Assembly: GCA_964344215.1 (NCBI GenBank)
Contig: CAYFMP010000008.1
Coordinates: forward strand, 1-64,000
DNA: 64,000 nt
Direction: 5' to 3'
Origin: CAYFMP01 sp964344215
GTDB taxonomy: Bacteria; Pseudomonadota; Alphaproteobacteria; Rhodospirillales; Casp-alpha2
Shown: positions 34,066 to 43,517 of the stretch, piece after piece
Layout: the number at the start of each line of letters is the position of its first letter
Position numbering within the stretch: position 1 is the first letter of the stretch
Notes under the pieces: generated by a model
What the model saw: only the letters and a program-made list of their open reading frames with translations
Told to the model about the DNA's origin: nothing
The model's database searches: none
Made by a program: the position numbers and the translations under genes

Positions 34066-35922
34066 TCAGGCCGCCTGAAAATGCCCGTGCAGGGTTTGCC
34101 GACACCACAGCGCATGTCGATAATCTGCCTTGCCCTGGCGGTGGAGCCGCGCTTTCTGGGCAAACCACTCGTGGTTCAGGTTGGCAAGCTGCGCCTCATC
34201 GTCGGGTAAGGACATTTCTCGGAGCCACATGGCCAGCGGAATCCCGAATCCTTTTTTCTTGCGGGCCAGGATGTCGTCCGGGACAACTCCTTTCAGAGCC
34301 TGTTTCAAAATGAACTTGGTTTCTCCGTTGCGGTATTTAAGCGATGCGGGAAGCCGGCGAGCGAAATCGACGACGTCCATATCAAGAAAAGGCGCGCGCA
34401 ACTCAAGGGACGCCAGCATGCTTGCCCGGTCGGCTTTCAGCAAAATACCGTCCTGAAGATAGAAGTTGGTAAAAAACTCCAGCGTTCTATCGATGGAGTC
34501 GGTCGACACGCAGCGATCCCAACACTCGATCGCCTCGCTGTACAGGTCCTCTGTATCGATCCCGCCTTCAAACACGTCGCCGATTTCATCCGGTCCCAAT
34601 GCGCCCATCCATACGGGGCACCATAAGGCCGGCCGATGAGCGACGCCGCGTAACCATCGCTTCAATTTGAAATCAAGGCTCATGTTGCGGTCCGATACCG
34701 GGAGCATGCCGACGAGCCTTTCGACGACGCGGTGCATCGGTTTAGGGCAAAGTTTCCGGTATTTTTGTGACACGGCCAGGGCGTGAAAGGGATCGTATCC
34801 GGCGAACAGCTCATCGCCGCCGTCCCCGCTCAGCGCGACCGTAACTCCGGTCCGGGCAAATTGACAGACCAACTGGGTCGGTAAAATGGAACTGTCACCA
34901 AGCGGCTCGTCAAGCCGGCCAAGCAGGTCGGGCAACATCGCCTTGGCCTGCTCAAGATCGAATGTTTTTTCATTGTGTGTAGTCGAAAAATTTTCGGCGA
35001 CCCGGCGTGCGAACCGCGTTTCATCGAAAGATCGCTCCTTAAAGCCGATAGAATAGGTGCGGATTTCGGAGTCGGGGAGAAGCTCCCGCGTGAACGCGAC
35101 AATGGCGCTCGAATCAACGCCGCCGCTCAACAGAACACCCAGCCGAACATCGCTTTCGAGGCGCCGGCCGACCGCCGATTTGAGAAGTGCTCGCAATTCC
35201 TCGGCAAGGCTGCTTTCGTCCCTGGATGCCAGTTCCGCGTCCGGTTCGACAGCAAACCGCCAGTACTGCCTGATTTCTATCTCCGATCGCTCGACATCGA
35301 AAACCAGCGAATGGCCGCCGGGCAGTTTCCTGGCCCCACAATAGGGCGTGTGCGGCGCCGGAAAAAAGGCGTAGGCGAAATATTTCTGCAGAGCGCGGTA
35401 GTCGGGCGTTCGATCTACCTGCGGATGATGCAGAAGGGACGTCAGTTCCGAGGAAAACGCGAAACTGTCTTTTCCGCACGAGTAGAAAAATGGTTTTTTC
35501 CCGAACCGGTCCCTGGCGGCAAACACCCTCCGCCGATTTTCATCATAGACGGCAAACGCGAACATACCGTTTAACCGCCCCGGCAGGGCTTCGCCCCATT
35601 CCTCGTATCCGTGAACGAGAACCTCGGTGTCCGAATGGTCCGAGCGGAACCGGTGCCCAGCCGCCTCAAGGTCTTTTCTCAGCTCCCGGTGATTGTAAAT
35701 CTCCCCATTGAAGACAACGTGGATCGTGGAATCCTCGTTGCTCATCGGCTGAACGCCGCCCACGAGATCGATCACCGCCAACCGCCGATGCCCCAACCAC
35801 ACGCGGCCATCGGGCGAAACGTAGCGGCCGTCGCCGTCGGGGCCTCGGTGACGGATGGCGTTCAGCATCGAATCCAGAAGGCGGTCCGACCCGCCTCCGA
35901 CGCATCCTGAAATTCCGCACAT
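34066..35922 (-). CDS. asnB: Asparagine-synthase-like amidotransferase (copy 2)
   Basis: 618 residues. Cys2 nucleophile (MCGISGCV), HRGPDGDG at 25-32, FNGEIYNH at 71-78, LSGGVDSS at 265-272 and LSGDGGDELFAGYDP further on, so both glutaminase and synthetase sites are complete. The frame remains open upstream into the GT2 gene, but the Cys2 requirement fixes the start at 35922. It is only moderately similar to copy 1 and closer in organisation to copy 3 (both have LGHRRL and a compact linker). Probably amidates a uronic or other acidic sugar of the glycan. Confidence 0.88.
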   Translation of the reverse strand: MCGISGCVGGGSDRLLDSMLNAIRHRGPDGDGRYVSPDGRVWLGHRRLAVIDLVGGVQPMSNEDSTIHVVFNGEIYNHRELRKDLEAAGHRFRSDHSDTEVLVHGYEEWGEALPGRLNGMFAFAVYDENRRRVFAARDRFGKKPFFYSCGKDSFAFSSELTSLLHHPQVDRTPDYRALQKYFAYAFFPAPHTPYCGARKLPGGHSLVFDVERSEIEIRQYWRFAVEPDAELASRDESSLAEELRALLKSAVGRRLESDVRLGVLLSGGVDSSAIVAFTRELLPDSEIRTYSIGFKERSFDETRFARRVAENFSTTHNEKTFDLEQAKAMLPDLLGRLDEPLGDSSILPTQLVCQFARTGVTVALSGDGGDELFAGYDPFHALAVSQKYRKLCPKPMHRVVERLVGMLPVSDRNMSLDFKLKRWLRGVAHRPALWCPVWMGALGPDEIGDVFEGGIDTEDLYSEAIECWDRCVSTDSIDRTLEFFTNFYLQDGILLKADRASMLASLELRAPFLDMDVVDFARRLPASLKYRNGETKFILKQALKGVVPDDILARKKKGFGIPLAMWLREMSLPDDEAQLANLNHEWFAQKARLHRQGKADYRHALWCRQTLHGHFQAA

Positions 35923-35924
35923 GG

Positions 35925-36887
35925 TTACTGCGAGCTGTCTATGTTCTTCGAGCTGCGAATGAAATAAGCTCGCTTGCCCTGGGATTCGAAATATACCCGT
36001 ATCAGGAGTTCGGCCAGCAGCCCGAGAAAAAAACTCAGAACACCGACCACGAAGGTCATCACCACCAGCAAGGGCATCGGCGTGGAAATAAACGACGTGG
36101 CCTCGAAAAACCGCAGGTACAGAGCGAAAATTCCGCTCAGCATGGACAGCCCGATACAAAACAGACCAAAACCCCCGAATACGTAGATCGGCTTGGAGTG
36201 GAAATCGGAAAGGAACTTGACCACGAGAAGATCGAGAAAAACCTTCGAGACCCGCCCCATCCCGTATTTCGATTGGCCGAACTTCCGTGCGTTGTGCCTG
36301 ACGGCGATCTCCGCCACCTTGCCGCCCTGAAGGCTTGCGTAGATGGGAACGAACCGGTGCATTTCGCCGTACAGGTTGACGTCCTCGAGCACGTCCTTGC
36401 GGTAGGCCTTCAGCGTGCAGCCGAAATCGTGAAGATGGACACCGGAAATTTTCGAAATCAACCAGTTGGCAATCCAACTCGGCAGGTTCCGTGTTAGGGT
36501 CGCGTCCTTGCGGTTCTTGCGCCACCCGGAAACCACAGAGAAGCCTTCATCGAGCTTGTCCAGCAGGCTTGGAATGTCGGTCGGGTCGTTTTGCAGATCA
36601 CCGTCCATGGGCACGACGACATCGTGAAGGGCGTGATCGAAACCCGCCATCATGGCCGCCGTTTGGCCGTAGTTACGCCTGAAGGTGATAACCTTGACGC
36701 GGTCGTCGGCGCTTGCAAGGTCGTTCAGACGATCTCCGGTGGCGTCGTTGCTGCCGTCGTTCACGAAGATAAGCTCGAAATCGATACCAGCCTTCTTCAT
36801 GGCCGCCGACACGTCCTCAAACAGAGGACGGACATTTTGCTCTTCGTTGTAAAGAGGAACGACGATTGAAATCGGTGGGTACGGCAT
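35925..36887 (-). CDS. GT2 glycosyltransferase, GtrB/ArnC/DPM1-like
   Basis: 320 residues. N-terminal GT-A domain: SIVVPLYNEEQNV at 7-19, FVNDGSNDATGD near 41, and VVPMDGDLQNDP with the DxD-type metal site near 92. Two C-terminal membrane spans (about 233-255 and 268-295) follow, the layout of polyprenyl-phosphate glucosyl/mannosyl transferases. It would charge undecaprenyl phosphate with a single sugar for periplasmic addition by a GT-C enzyme, for which the polytopic proteins at 32569 and 41035 are candidates. Two bases separate it from the asnB copy 2 start. Confidence 0.85.
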   Translation of the reverse strand: MPYPPISIVVPLYNEEQNVRPLFEDVSAAMKKAGIDFELIFVNDGSNDATGDRLNDLASADDRVKVITFRRNYGQTAAMMAGFDHALHDVVVPMDGDLQNDPTDIPSLLDKLDEGFSVVSGWRKNRKDATLTRNLPSWIANWLISKISGVHLHDFGCTLKAYRKDVLEDVNLYGEMHRFVPIYASLQGGKVAEIAVRHNARKFGQSKYGMGRVSKVFLDLLVVKFLSDFHSKPIYVFGGFGLFCIGLSMLSGIFALYLRFFEATSFISTPMPLLVVMTFVVGVLSFFLGLLAELLIRVYFESQGKRAYFIRSSKNIDSSQ

Positions 36888-36916
36888 CTTTGGGCCTATT
36901 GAGTTCTGTTCTGAAC

Positions 36917-37741
36917 CTAGGGCGCGGGGTCCGGCACCCGCATTGGTTTTTCACCGATAACCGACCAACTATAACCGTGCCGGTCAAGGGCCTTAACATT
37001 AACGAATTCAGCGTTGCGCACCACGTCGGTGATCTCATCGTGGCGATAGTATTTGGCGTGTGCCGGATTGAGTTGATCGTAGATCGCCAGCAACTTTTTG
37101 TTGGTTGTGAATTTACCCAATACGTTGATCATATAACCACGAAGCGGCAGTGGAAGAACACGACAAGCCAAAATGTAAGCTTCAACAAAAATCAGCAAAA
37201 CCCACGAGAGAGCGGTCAGGATACTTTCCGGCAACCGCTTGGTGATCGCCCTTAAAGGCGTGAGAAAGGCCAGGTAAACCTCGTTGCCTTCGTAACCGTA
37301 AACCCAGATCAGCAGCCGCCCCCCCGGCCGCAATGCCTTGAATGCGGCCCGCAGAGTGGGAAGCGGATCAACGATATGATGGATGACGCCGATTGAGAAT
37401 ACGTAGTCCAAGGTCTCCGTCTCGTCCATTTGCTCACCGGTCACATTGAGATAGCGGATCGGAACCTCGCTGCTCTCCATGTTGCGTTTCAGAATCTCTA
37501 TGGCCTTGGAGGGCTCAACCGCGAGGATCGATTTCGGCGCCAACCGCGACAGGATTCCGATAAACCTTCCCGCTCCGGCGCCGATTTCGCAGACGTCCTT
37601 GCCGCGAATTTCGTCGACTCGCATGAAGTCGCCGAATTTATCCTCAAGGGATTCGACGGAGCCGTAAAATCCGTCGTTTTCGGTGAACTTATGCCACTGT
37701 TCACCGAAGTCCTGAATGGTGCGGTCGTCTACGGATTTCAT
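36917..37741 (-). CDS. SAM-dependent methyltransferase
   Basis: 274 residues. Motif I KDVCEIGAGAGRFIGIL lies near residue 48, DYVFSIGVIHHIVDP near 111 and RPGGRLLIWVYGYEGNE near 140. A hydrophobic segment at 175-200 suggests membrane association. The same frame is open for 60 codons upstream, up to the stop of the radical SAM gene, and reads plausible protein (..GNLEFLWKDALADKV) but without ATG, GTG or TTG, so the ATG at 37741 is kept. The target is unknown; its position directly after a radical SAM gene suggests related tailoring. Confidence 0.8.
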   Translation of the reverse strand: MKSVDDRTIQDFGEQWHKFTENDGFYGSVESLEDKFGDFMRVDEIRGKDVCEIGAGAGRFIGILSRLAPKSILAVEPSKAIEILKRNMESSEVPIRYLNVTGEQMDETETLDYVFSIGVIHHIVDPLPTLRAAFKALRPGGRLLIWVYGYEGNEVYLAFLTPLRAITKRLPESILTALSWVLLIFVEAYILACRVLPLPLRGYMINVLGKFTTNKKLLAIYDQLNPAHAKYYRHDEITDVVRNAEFVNVKALDRHGYSWSVIGEKPMRVPDPAP

Positions 37742-37921
37742 TACTTTGTCCGCAAGGGCGTCTTTCCAAAGGAATTCAAGATTGCCTGCGGACCCGCGAA
37801 GCGCGGATGCAGAAACTTCTCGGGAAAGTAGTTTGTCAGTGATTCCAGGGCAAATCGCGGCGGCGAACGGGATGTCCGGCGTTAAATCGATTGCGGATAG
37901 CGGGGCCGGTCGACAGACCGG

Positions 37922-39502
37922 TTACCTACCGATACGGTATTTTTCTTTATCGGCCTTGGTCCCATGGAGCATTTTGGCAAAAAGCACTTTTCCGCCGCGG
38001 GCCAGTTGATGGACATCGTGTTTCGAGCGGATTGCGGCTAGGTTCCGCATCAGAATCTTCGGCGACGTGTAGTACTCCCGAAACGCCCGATTGTACCAAT
38101 AGATCATGCCGTCGACGCCGAGATTGGGATTCACGTAAACGGGATCCTTGGGGTCGATGGCGAGAAAATCCTGCCAGCGGGCTTCGCGGCGCATACCGCC
38201 GTCGGCAACGCAGCTTTGGTAGAGGGCGGAGCCGGGATAGGGCACGGGTAAATAGAAAAGAGCCGTGTTGGCGGCCAGCGACTTTGCATAATTGATCGTG
38301 TTTTGAACCATCTCGGCGGTTTCACCGGGAAGGCCGAGGATGTAGTTTGCAAAATACCGGAAGCCGGCTTTTCTTATCATCTCCACGCCGGCGGTCTGCA
38401 CGTCCACCGTTGTTCCCTTTTTTATCAGGTCGAGGGATTCCTGATTGCCGGATTCGATCCCGAGAACAATCTGGCGCCCGCCTGCCTGATACATCGCGTC
38501 CAGCAGTTCTGGGTCGACCCGGTCGGCCCGCGTATTGCAGCTCCACAACAGCCCGAGATCGGCCTTGATCATCAAATTCATCAACTTGATGATGTATTTC
38601 CTATTAATCGTGAATGTCGAATCTTGGAAATAAATGCCCTTCGCGCCTTTCTCGTCGCGAATGATCTTCAGTTCCTCGACGATTCTTTCAGGGCTAAAAA
38701 AACGCGTCTTTTTACCAAGGATCAAAGAGGCCTCGCAATAGGAGCACGAATAGGGACAGCCGCGCTGGGTCAAAAAGGCGTAGTTCGGAAGGATCACGTA
38801 CTGGCTGGGGTGAGGCACGTACCGGGATAGGTCCAGATCCGAGAAAAAACCCACCGGCAGGCTGTCAAGGTCGCCAATAAACTGGCGCTGTTTGTTGATG
38901 ATGACGTTCTCGCCGTCCCGGTAGACCAAGCCATCGATCCCGCTCCAGTCCTTCTCCCCCTCCGACAATGCCACTAGGAACTCGTCGAAGGGAAACTCGG
39001 CTTCGTGACGGACGATGAAGTCCAGTTCCGGGCACTGTTTCATGCTCAATTCGGGAAGCGTCGTGACGTGGATATTGCCCATCACCAGCTTGCAATGGGG
39101 CAGCGCCTCCTTAATCAACCGGCCTGTGGCGAAGGCGTAGTCCGCGGTCGGCGTATAGACCGACAGGGCGACGACGTCGTAGCCCCGATCGACCAAAACG
39201 CTCCTCAAAGTTTCCGGCGTATAGTCCCCGAACTGGGTGTCGATCAAATCGACATCGTATCCCCGGTGTTTCAACCAAGAATACACCGATATCATACCCA
39301 TCGGAGCCGTATAACCTTGTTCGGTTTTGGCATATGCCCAAACGGCTTCGGCTGGATAGAGGGGCTCCAGCAACAAAATCTTCAGGGCCTTGGCCTTTTC
39401 CGAAATTGGCGGGTACACCGGACTCTCCCGGCCGACCGCCATTTCCGTCTTGAGCGGCGATACCTTGGAGAAATCGATGAGTTCTGAGATCACGTCGGTC
39501 AT
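37922..39502 (-). CDS. B12-binding-type radical SAM enzyme (1)
   Basis: 526 residues. The N-terminal half has the cobalamin-binding-like Rossmann pattern of this superfamily (KILLLEPLYP, YSWLKHRGYDVDLIDTQ, LVMGNIHVTTLPEL). The radical SAM core starts with QRGCPYSCSYC, placing the [4Fe-4S] cysteines at 249, 253 and 256, followed by IYFQDSTFTINRK and VLGIESGNQESLD. Such enzymes use SAM radicals, often with methylcobalamin, for C-methylation or other C-H chemistry. The position between a GT4 gene and a methyltransferase inside a glycan locus implies a sugar or lipid-linked substrate. No closer homologue can be named. Confidence 0.85.
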   Translation of the reverse strand: MTDVISELIDFSKVSPLKTEMAVGRESPVYPPISEKAKALKILLLEPLYPAEAVWAYAKTEQGYTAPMGMISVYSWLKHRGYDVDLIDTQFGDYTPETLRSVLVDRGYDVVALSVYTPTADYAFATGRLIKEALPHCKLVMGNIHVTTLPELSMKQCPELDFIVRHEAEFPFDEFLVALSEGEKDWSGIDGLVYRDGENVIINKQRQFIGDLDSLPVGFFSDLDLSRYVPHPSQYVILPNYAFLTQRGCPYSCSYCEASLILGKKTRFFSPERIVEELKIIRDEKGAKGIYFQDSTFTINRKYIIKLMNLMIKADLGLLWSCNTRADRVDPELLDAMYQAGGRQIVLGIESGNQESLDLIKKGTTVDVQTAGVEMIRKAGFRYFANYILGLPGETAEMVQNTINYAKSLAANTALFYLPVPYPGSALYQSCVADGGMRREARWQDFLAIDPKDPVYVNPNLGVDGMIYWYNRAFREYYTSPKILMRNLAAIRSKHDVHQLARGGKVLFAKMLHGTKADKEKYRIGR

Positions 39503-39676
39503 TTAGTAACCCTAGCTAACCTTAACCCAGAACACACAGCTTCCATCGCCAGCTGGCGCTTCAATGCCGAACCCTCGGGCTTCGGTTTAATAATCATCTG
39601 GGAAGCGTTCCTGGAAATGTCGATCTAATTACGAATGAAAAGTAGTTTTAAGATCTCAGCCGGGCGCGTCGCTTGA

Positions 39677-41035
39677 TTACAGGGTGGCGGCCCGGCGCAA
39701 TTCGGCCTGAAATCCATCGCGCACGATGCGGGAATCATGTTTTTCAACGGCCAGTTTCCGGGCCTTTGCGGCCAGGCGCTGCCGCAGGTCAGTATCGTCG
39801 GCCAGTTTTCCGATCGCCTCGGTCAGGCCGGAGACGCCGCGCTTCGTAACGACAAATCCCCAACCATCCCTCAGGGCGTAATCGACCTGTGCGGTTTCCT
39901 TGGGTCCGTAGACGAGAATGGGTACTCCCGTCAGCAGGCACTCGGGAATTTTTGACGGCATCGAGCAACGGATAAATCGAATCGACCGGGCATCGAAGTT
40001 AACGGGCAACACCAGAAGGTCAGCTTCGCACAAGCGCTTAAAATAGGTGTCACGGTCGGGGATCGGGTCGTTCAGGGAAATACCGTCATCTATTTCAAGT
40101 TCGCACCTGAACGGCGTCGCCATAAACGCCGGGCTAAAAATATCCAGCCGTACGGCCCGACCGCCTTTACGCAATCCGGCGACGGCGGCGCAAACGTCCT
40201 TGAGGCCCTGAAGCTGGGCAAACGGCAATATCGACCCCGCATAGACGATTTTGAATTCGGCTCCGGCCGAAACATCGGTTTTCGAGAATTCGGCCCATTT
40301 CGATATGTCTATAGTGTTTTGAAACGCCAGGAACGGCAGCTTGAACTCCCGTTCGTAGGCATCACACATGAATTGACAGATGCCCAGCCGCAGCCGCGCA
40401 TTGACCACGAGCTTCCGGTAGATGTCGCGCATGAAGCGCTGGCGCGGCGCCGACAGCAGCCCTTTGGCGTAGATGTGGGTCCGCCAGTCGTCCATGGCGT
40501 GGACCACCAACGGCAGGTTCCAGCGCACTCGTATCATGTCGATCAACTGCATCAGGGCGTTGTTGCCAAGCGTCGTGTAAAGAATTTCGGGCTCGAAGGC
40601 CTCGATCCAGGATTCCAGCCGCGATGATATACGCGCCGTTTCGGGCAGGCCGTCCTCGCCGAACAAAGAACGCCGAACGGCGCCGAGCGCTCCGGCGCCC
40701 GCAGTGGGCGGCGCATCCGGACGATCGCCCGGTTCGGCGGAGATGTTCAAGGTCGCTGGATTTGGGCGCAAAATTCGTTCGGCATACCCAAGCGGCCCCC
40801 ACTTTTTTATTTCGGGTGGGCCGATCCGGAAAAATGTCGAACAAACATCGTCCTTCACGGGAACCACATCATTGTGGACCGTCGCCAGCCGGTCCTTCGG
40901 CCACCCCCTGAACAGGTTGCTGATCGTCACACCACCGCCCGTTACGTGATTGAAGGCCTGCGAGGTAGCCACCAGGACGCGCGGGAAACCGCTGGTTCCA
41001 TCGTCCTCGAATTCGATTGGTTCGACGACCTGCAT
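39677..41035 (-). CDS. Glycosyltransferase, GT4-like
   Basis: 452 residues with a GT-B pattern. N-terminal VLVATSQAFNHVTGGGVTISNLF, a middle VVHAMDDWRTHIYAKG, and a C-terminal nucleotide-sugar domain with FKIVYAGSILPFAQLQGLKDV and SMPSKIPECLLTGVPILVYGPKE. The start codon shares one base with the stop of the upstream membrane protein gene. A 174-base gap without recognisable signals separates it from the radical SAM gene downstream. Donor unknown. Confidence 0.75.
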   Translation of the reverse strand: MQVVEPIEFEDDGTSGFPRVLVATSQAFNHVTGGGVTISNLFRGWPKDRLATVHNDVVPVKDDVCSTFFRIGPPEIKKWGPLGYAERILRPNPATLNISAEPGDRPDAPPTAGAGALGAVRRSLFGEDGLPETARISSRLESWIEAFEPEILYTTLGNNALMQLIDMIRVRWNLPLVVHAMDDWRTHIYAKGLLSAPRQRFMRDIYRKLVVNARLRLGICQFMCDAYEREFKLPFLAFQNTIDISKWAEFSKTDVSAGAEFKIVYAGSILPFAQLQGLKDVCAAVAGLRKGGRAVRLDIFSPAFMATPFRCELEIDDGISLNDPIPDRDTYFKRLCEADLLVLPVNFDARSIRFIRCSMPSKIPECLLTGVPILVYGPKETAQVDYALRDGWGFVVTKRGVSGLTEAIGKLADDTDLRQRLAAKARKLAVEKHDSRIVRDGFQAELRRAATL

Positions 41036-42579
41036 CAGGCCTGGGAATTCGTCGTTTCGGCCAGGTGGTAGAGCGCGTTCGCGCCGCCACCGAAGACCGC
41101 TTCTTTCTCGTAACGCAATCCGGTCTGGCGACGAAGCTCCTCTAGATCCAGGTCGTCGTCGGCCTCAAGCAGATAGACCGGTCGGGTTTGGCGCATCCTA
41201 TCGATCAGAATTTCCCTCCACCCAGGAAGTATCGGGCTCATCAGATTGGCGTTTGTGCTCAACCAGCTGATCGGACAGCGCCGGTCGCACAGCAGAAAAA
41301 ACTGCGGCAAGGTTCCCCACACCATGACGTAATCTTCGGGCTCCGTCCGTTGCTCTACATACGCGGCCGCGTCCTCGGCGAGGCGGTTTTTTTCAAAGAT
41401 CGGCCGCGCAACGGGAGGTAAGTAGCGAAGATCGAACGGTATGGCGCGGCGTGACCACAAAAGATTGCGAAGATCCAGCAGTGCCAACGCCAATATGGCG
41501 GTTCCCAGGACCAGCGGGGAAACGACGTTGAGCGTGGCTCCATCCCCGACAAAGAAAACGACGCCGTAAGCCGCCAGAACACTTAACGGCAACACCAAGG
41601 GAATGAAGTGGAATGGCAAAAACCGGCCTTGGGCAAGAACGACAAGCGCGCCTCCGGCGAACCAGGCGAGAGCCAGGGCGTGGACCGGTCCTTCTCCGCT
41701 TGCTGCACCGACGAGAGCCAACGCCACCGGCGCCTTTAAAGAGAAAAATACATTCGGTCCGTAGTTCCTGAGATTGAGGTAGCGCTGATATACGGTCCGA
41801 AGGCCGCTCGACGTAGACGATGCGTCCTTTGCCGGGTTCTTCTTCTGCCAACCCGTCACATACCCGATTAGACCAAGGTTCTCGAGCTTCAGGATGCCGA
41901 GAAATCCCAACAAAAGCACAAACAGAAGCAACGCCCCCAGCGCACCGATGACGGAAGCCGCGAAAACCTCCGAGTCCGGGGACGAATAAAACATCAAAAT
42001 CCACACTGCGAAGTACTCGCCCAGTTGGGTAATTTTGAACAGCAACGCCATCGTGAACATGGCGAAAACGATGCCGCCCATAAAAAATGCGGACGAAGCC
42101 TCCAAATAAGAGAGTGCTGCAATAAAAAGCACGGCGTGGAACAGATTGGCGGTTCGTTCGGCCGTTTCATATTGCAGCCCGAGTGTCGGGACGGCGCAGA
42201 TCGCTAGGAAACATCCCGCCGCCGCCGCCGGAACGAGCCACGCAGCTCCATAGTGAGTAAGCCCGACATATAAGATTAGCGCAACAGCAATGGATGCGCC
42301 CCATGAGATGATCCGCGTCAGCCTGTCCGGATCGCGTTCGCGGAAAAGAGCGAACCAAAGAACATAAAGAAATTTTGAACCGAGACGGGCGCATCCCATG
42401 AGTACGTTCAATTGTTTCTCCAGCGTCACGCCGCGACAACGGAACTTCGCCCAATAGGAATGCCAGCCGGCGTCTTGATGGCATGGCAGCGCCAGGAAAG
42501 GCCAATTGGCAATCACATAAAGGCCCGCCAGGGCGCTTAGAACGAGAATTTCGCTCAAATATGACGAGCCTGGAATCAC
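41035..42579 (-). CDS. Large polytopic membrane protein, GT-C candidate
   Basis: 514 residues from a GTG at 42579 that overlaps the upstream GT2 stop in a GTGA junction. The frame is open 36 codons further upstream, but only within that gene. About 11-12 spans lie between residues 10 and 380, with a His/Asp-bearing first loop (LPCHQDAGWHSYWAKF) like the catalytic loop of GT39/GT83 enzymes, and a soluble C-terminal domain of about 130 residues with DYVMVWGTLPQFFLL. This architecture fits a GT-C transferase using a polyprenyl-phosphate sugar, possibly supplied by the membrane GT2 gene next to it. The family is not securely assigned. Confidence 0.65.
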   Translation of the reverse strand: MIPGSSYLSEILVLSALAGLYVIANWPFLALPCHQDAGWHSYWAKFRCRGVTLEKQLNVLMGCARLGSKFLYVLWFALFRERDPDRLTRIISWGASIAVALILYVGLTHYGAAWLVPAAAAGCFLAICAVPTLGLQYETAERTANLFHAVLFIAALSYLEASSAFFMGGIVFAMFTMALLFKITQLGEYFAVWILMFYSSPDSEVFAASVIGALGALLLFVLLLGFLGILKLENLGLIGYVTGWQKKNPAKDASSTSSGLRTVYQRYLNLRNYGPNVFFSLKAPVALALVGAASGEGPVHALALAWFAGGALVVLAQGRFLPFHFIPLVLPLSVLAAYGVVFFVGDGATLNVVSPLVLGTAILALALLDLRNLLWSRRAIPFDLRYLPPVARPIFEKNRLAEDAAAYVEQRTEPEDYVMVWGTLPQFFLLCDRRCPISWLSTNANLMSPILPGWREILIDRMRQTRPVYLLEADDDLDLEELRRQTGLRYEKEAVFGGGANALYHLAETTNSQA

Positions 42580-43517
42580 GCCTTTAGGCTGGTCCGTTTT
42601 CCGGCATTGGTACGGTCCTTGGTGACTCGCGTCGTCGTCGAAATGCGAATGATGTCGCCCAGCACGCCAAGCCCGAACAGGAAACAAGACGCCGTGCCGG
42701 CCAGGACGAAAAGCCAGGCGATCGAAGTCAACCCGAACAGCCCCAAGGCGGCGCCCGGCGCGAACACGCCGAACAGCAGCACGAGAATAAGAATGATGAA
42801 GAACTTCAAGGGATTGAAAAAAGTGATCCCCTGGAAGATGAGCTGCATCATTCGGAAGGAATCGCGCATGTGCCGGACCTTGCTCTTGCCGAACCGTTTC
42901 TTGTAATCCATCGGCACGTAGGAAACGAAATACCCTTCGCCGGTGGCAAAGATGGTGCTCGAAGTTGTGAAGGAGAAGGTGTCGCAGAGGAACGGAAAGA
43001 AGGTAAGGGCGAACTCTTTAGTAAACAGTCGAAAACCGCTGTTCGGGTCCTCGATGGTTCCGGACACCCAGACACTGATGAATTTCAACAAAGCCAAGCG
43101 AGCTAGGCGCTTGAACCAGCCGTCCGTTTCCAAGACGTTTTTCCGGACGGCGACGGCCATGTCGAAACCGTTCTGCATTTTTTCGATCAGCAGGGGAAGC
43201 TTTTCGATTTCGTAAGTGCCGTCGGCGTCGACGATTCCGATCCATTCGTACTGGGCGCAGAGAATACCGGTCTTGATGGCGCTGCCGTAGCCGGTGTTGA
43301 TCGGATGGGTGACGACGTTGATGTCCTCGATGGCGTCGACCCGCTGGGCGGTTTCGTCCGTCGACCCGTCGTCGACGACGATGATTTCGAACGGCAGAAC
43401 GCCCCCGCCCAAGACCGTTTTCAGCCGCTCAAGTGTGTCGGCAATGCCATCTTCTTCGTTGTAGGCGGGAACAATGTAGCTTACGCCCGGTTTCGAAGGT
43501 TCGGTCGTTTCATGCAT
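42576..43517 (-). CDS. GT2 glycosyltransferase with C-terminal membrane spans
   Basis: 313 residues. GT-A fold: SYIVPAYNEEDGI near residue 13, EIIVVDDGSTDET near 45, GIVDADGTYEIEKLP (DxD) near 93, RKNVLETDGWFKRL. Two or three hydrophobic C-terminal helices (about 225-290) anchor it, as in dolichol-phosphate-mannose-synthase-like enzymes. The ATG at 43517 has AGGAAG nine bases upstream and overlaps the asnB copy 3 end by 8 nt; longer in-frame starts lie deeper in that gene. Probably makes a polyprenyl-phosphate sugar used by the membrane protein encoded next. Confidence 0.85.
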   Translation of the reverse strand: MHETTEPSKPGVSYIVPAYNEEDGIADTLERLKTVLGGGVLPFEIIVVDDGSTDETAQRVDAIEDINVVTHPINTGYGSAIKTGILCAQYEWIGIVDADGTYEIEKLPLLIEKMQNGFDMAVAVRKNVLETDGWFKRLARLALLKFISVWVSGTIEDPNSGFRLFTKEFALTFFPFLCDTFSFTTSSTIFATGEGYFVSYVPMDYKKRFGKSKVRHMRDSFRMMQLIFQGITFFNPLKFFIILILVLLFGVFAPGAALGLFGLTSIAWLFVLAGTASCFLFGLGVLGDIIRISTTTRVTKDRTNAGKRTSLKA

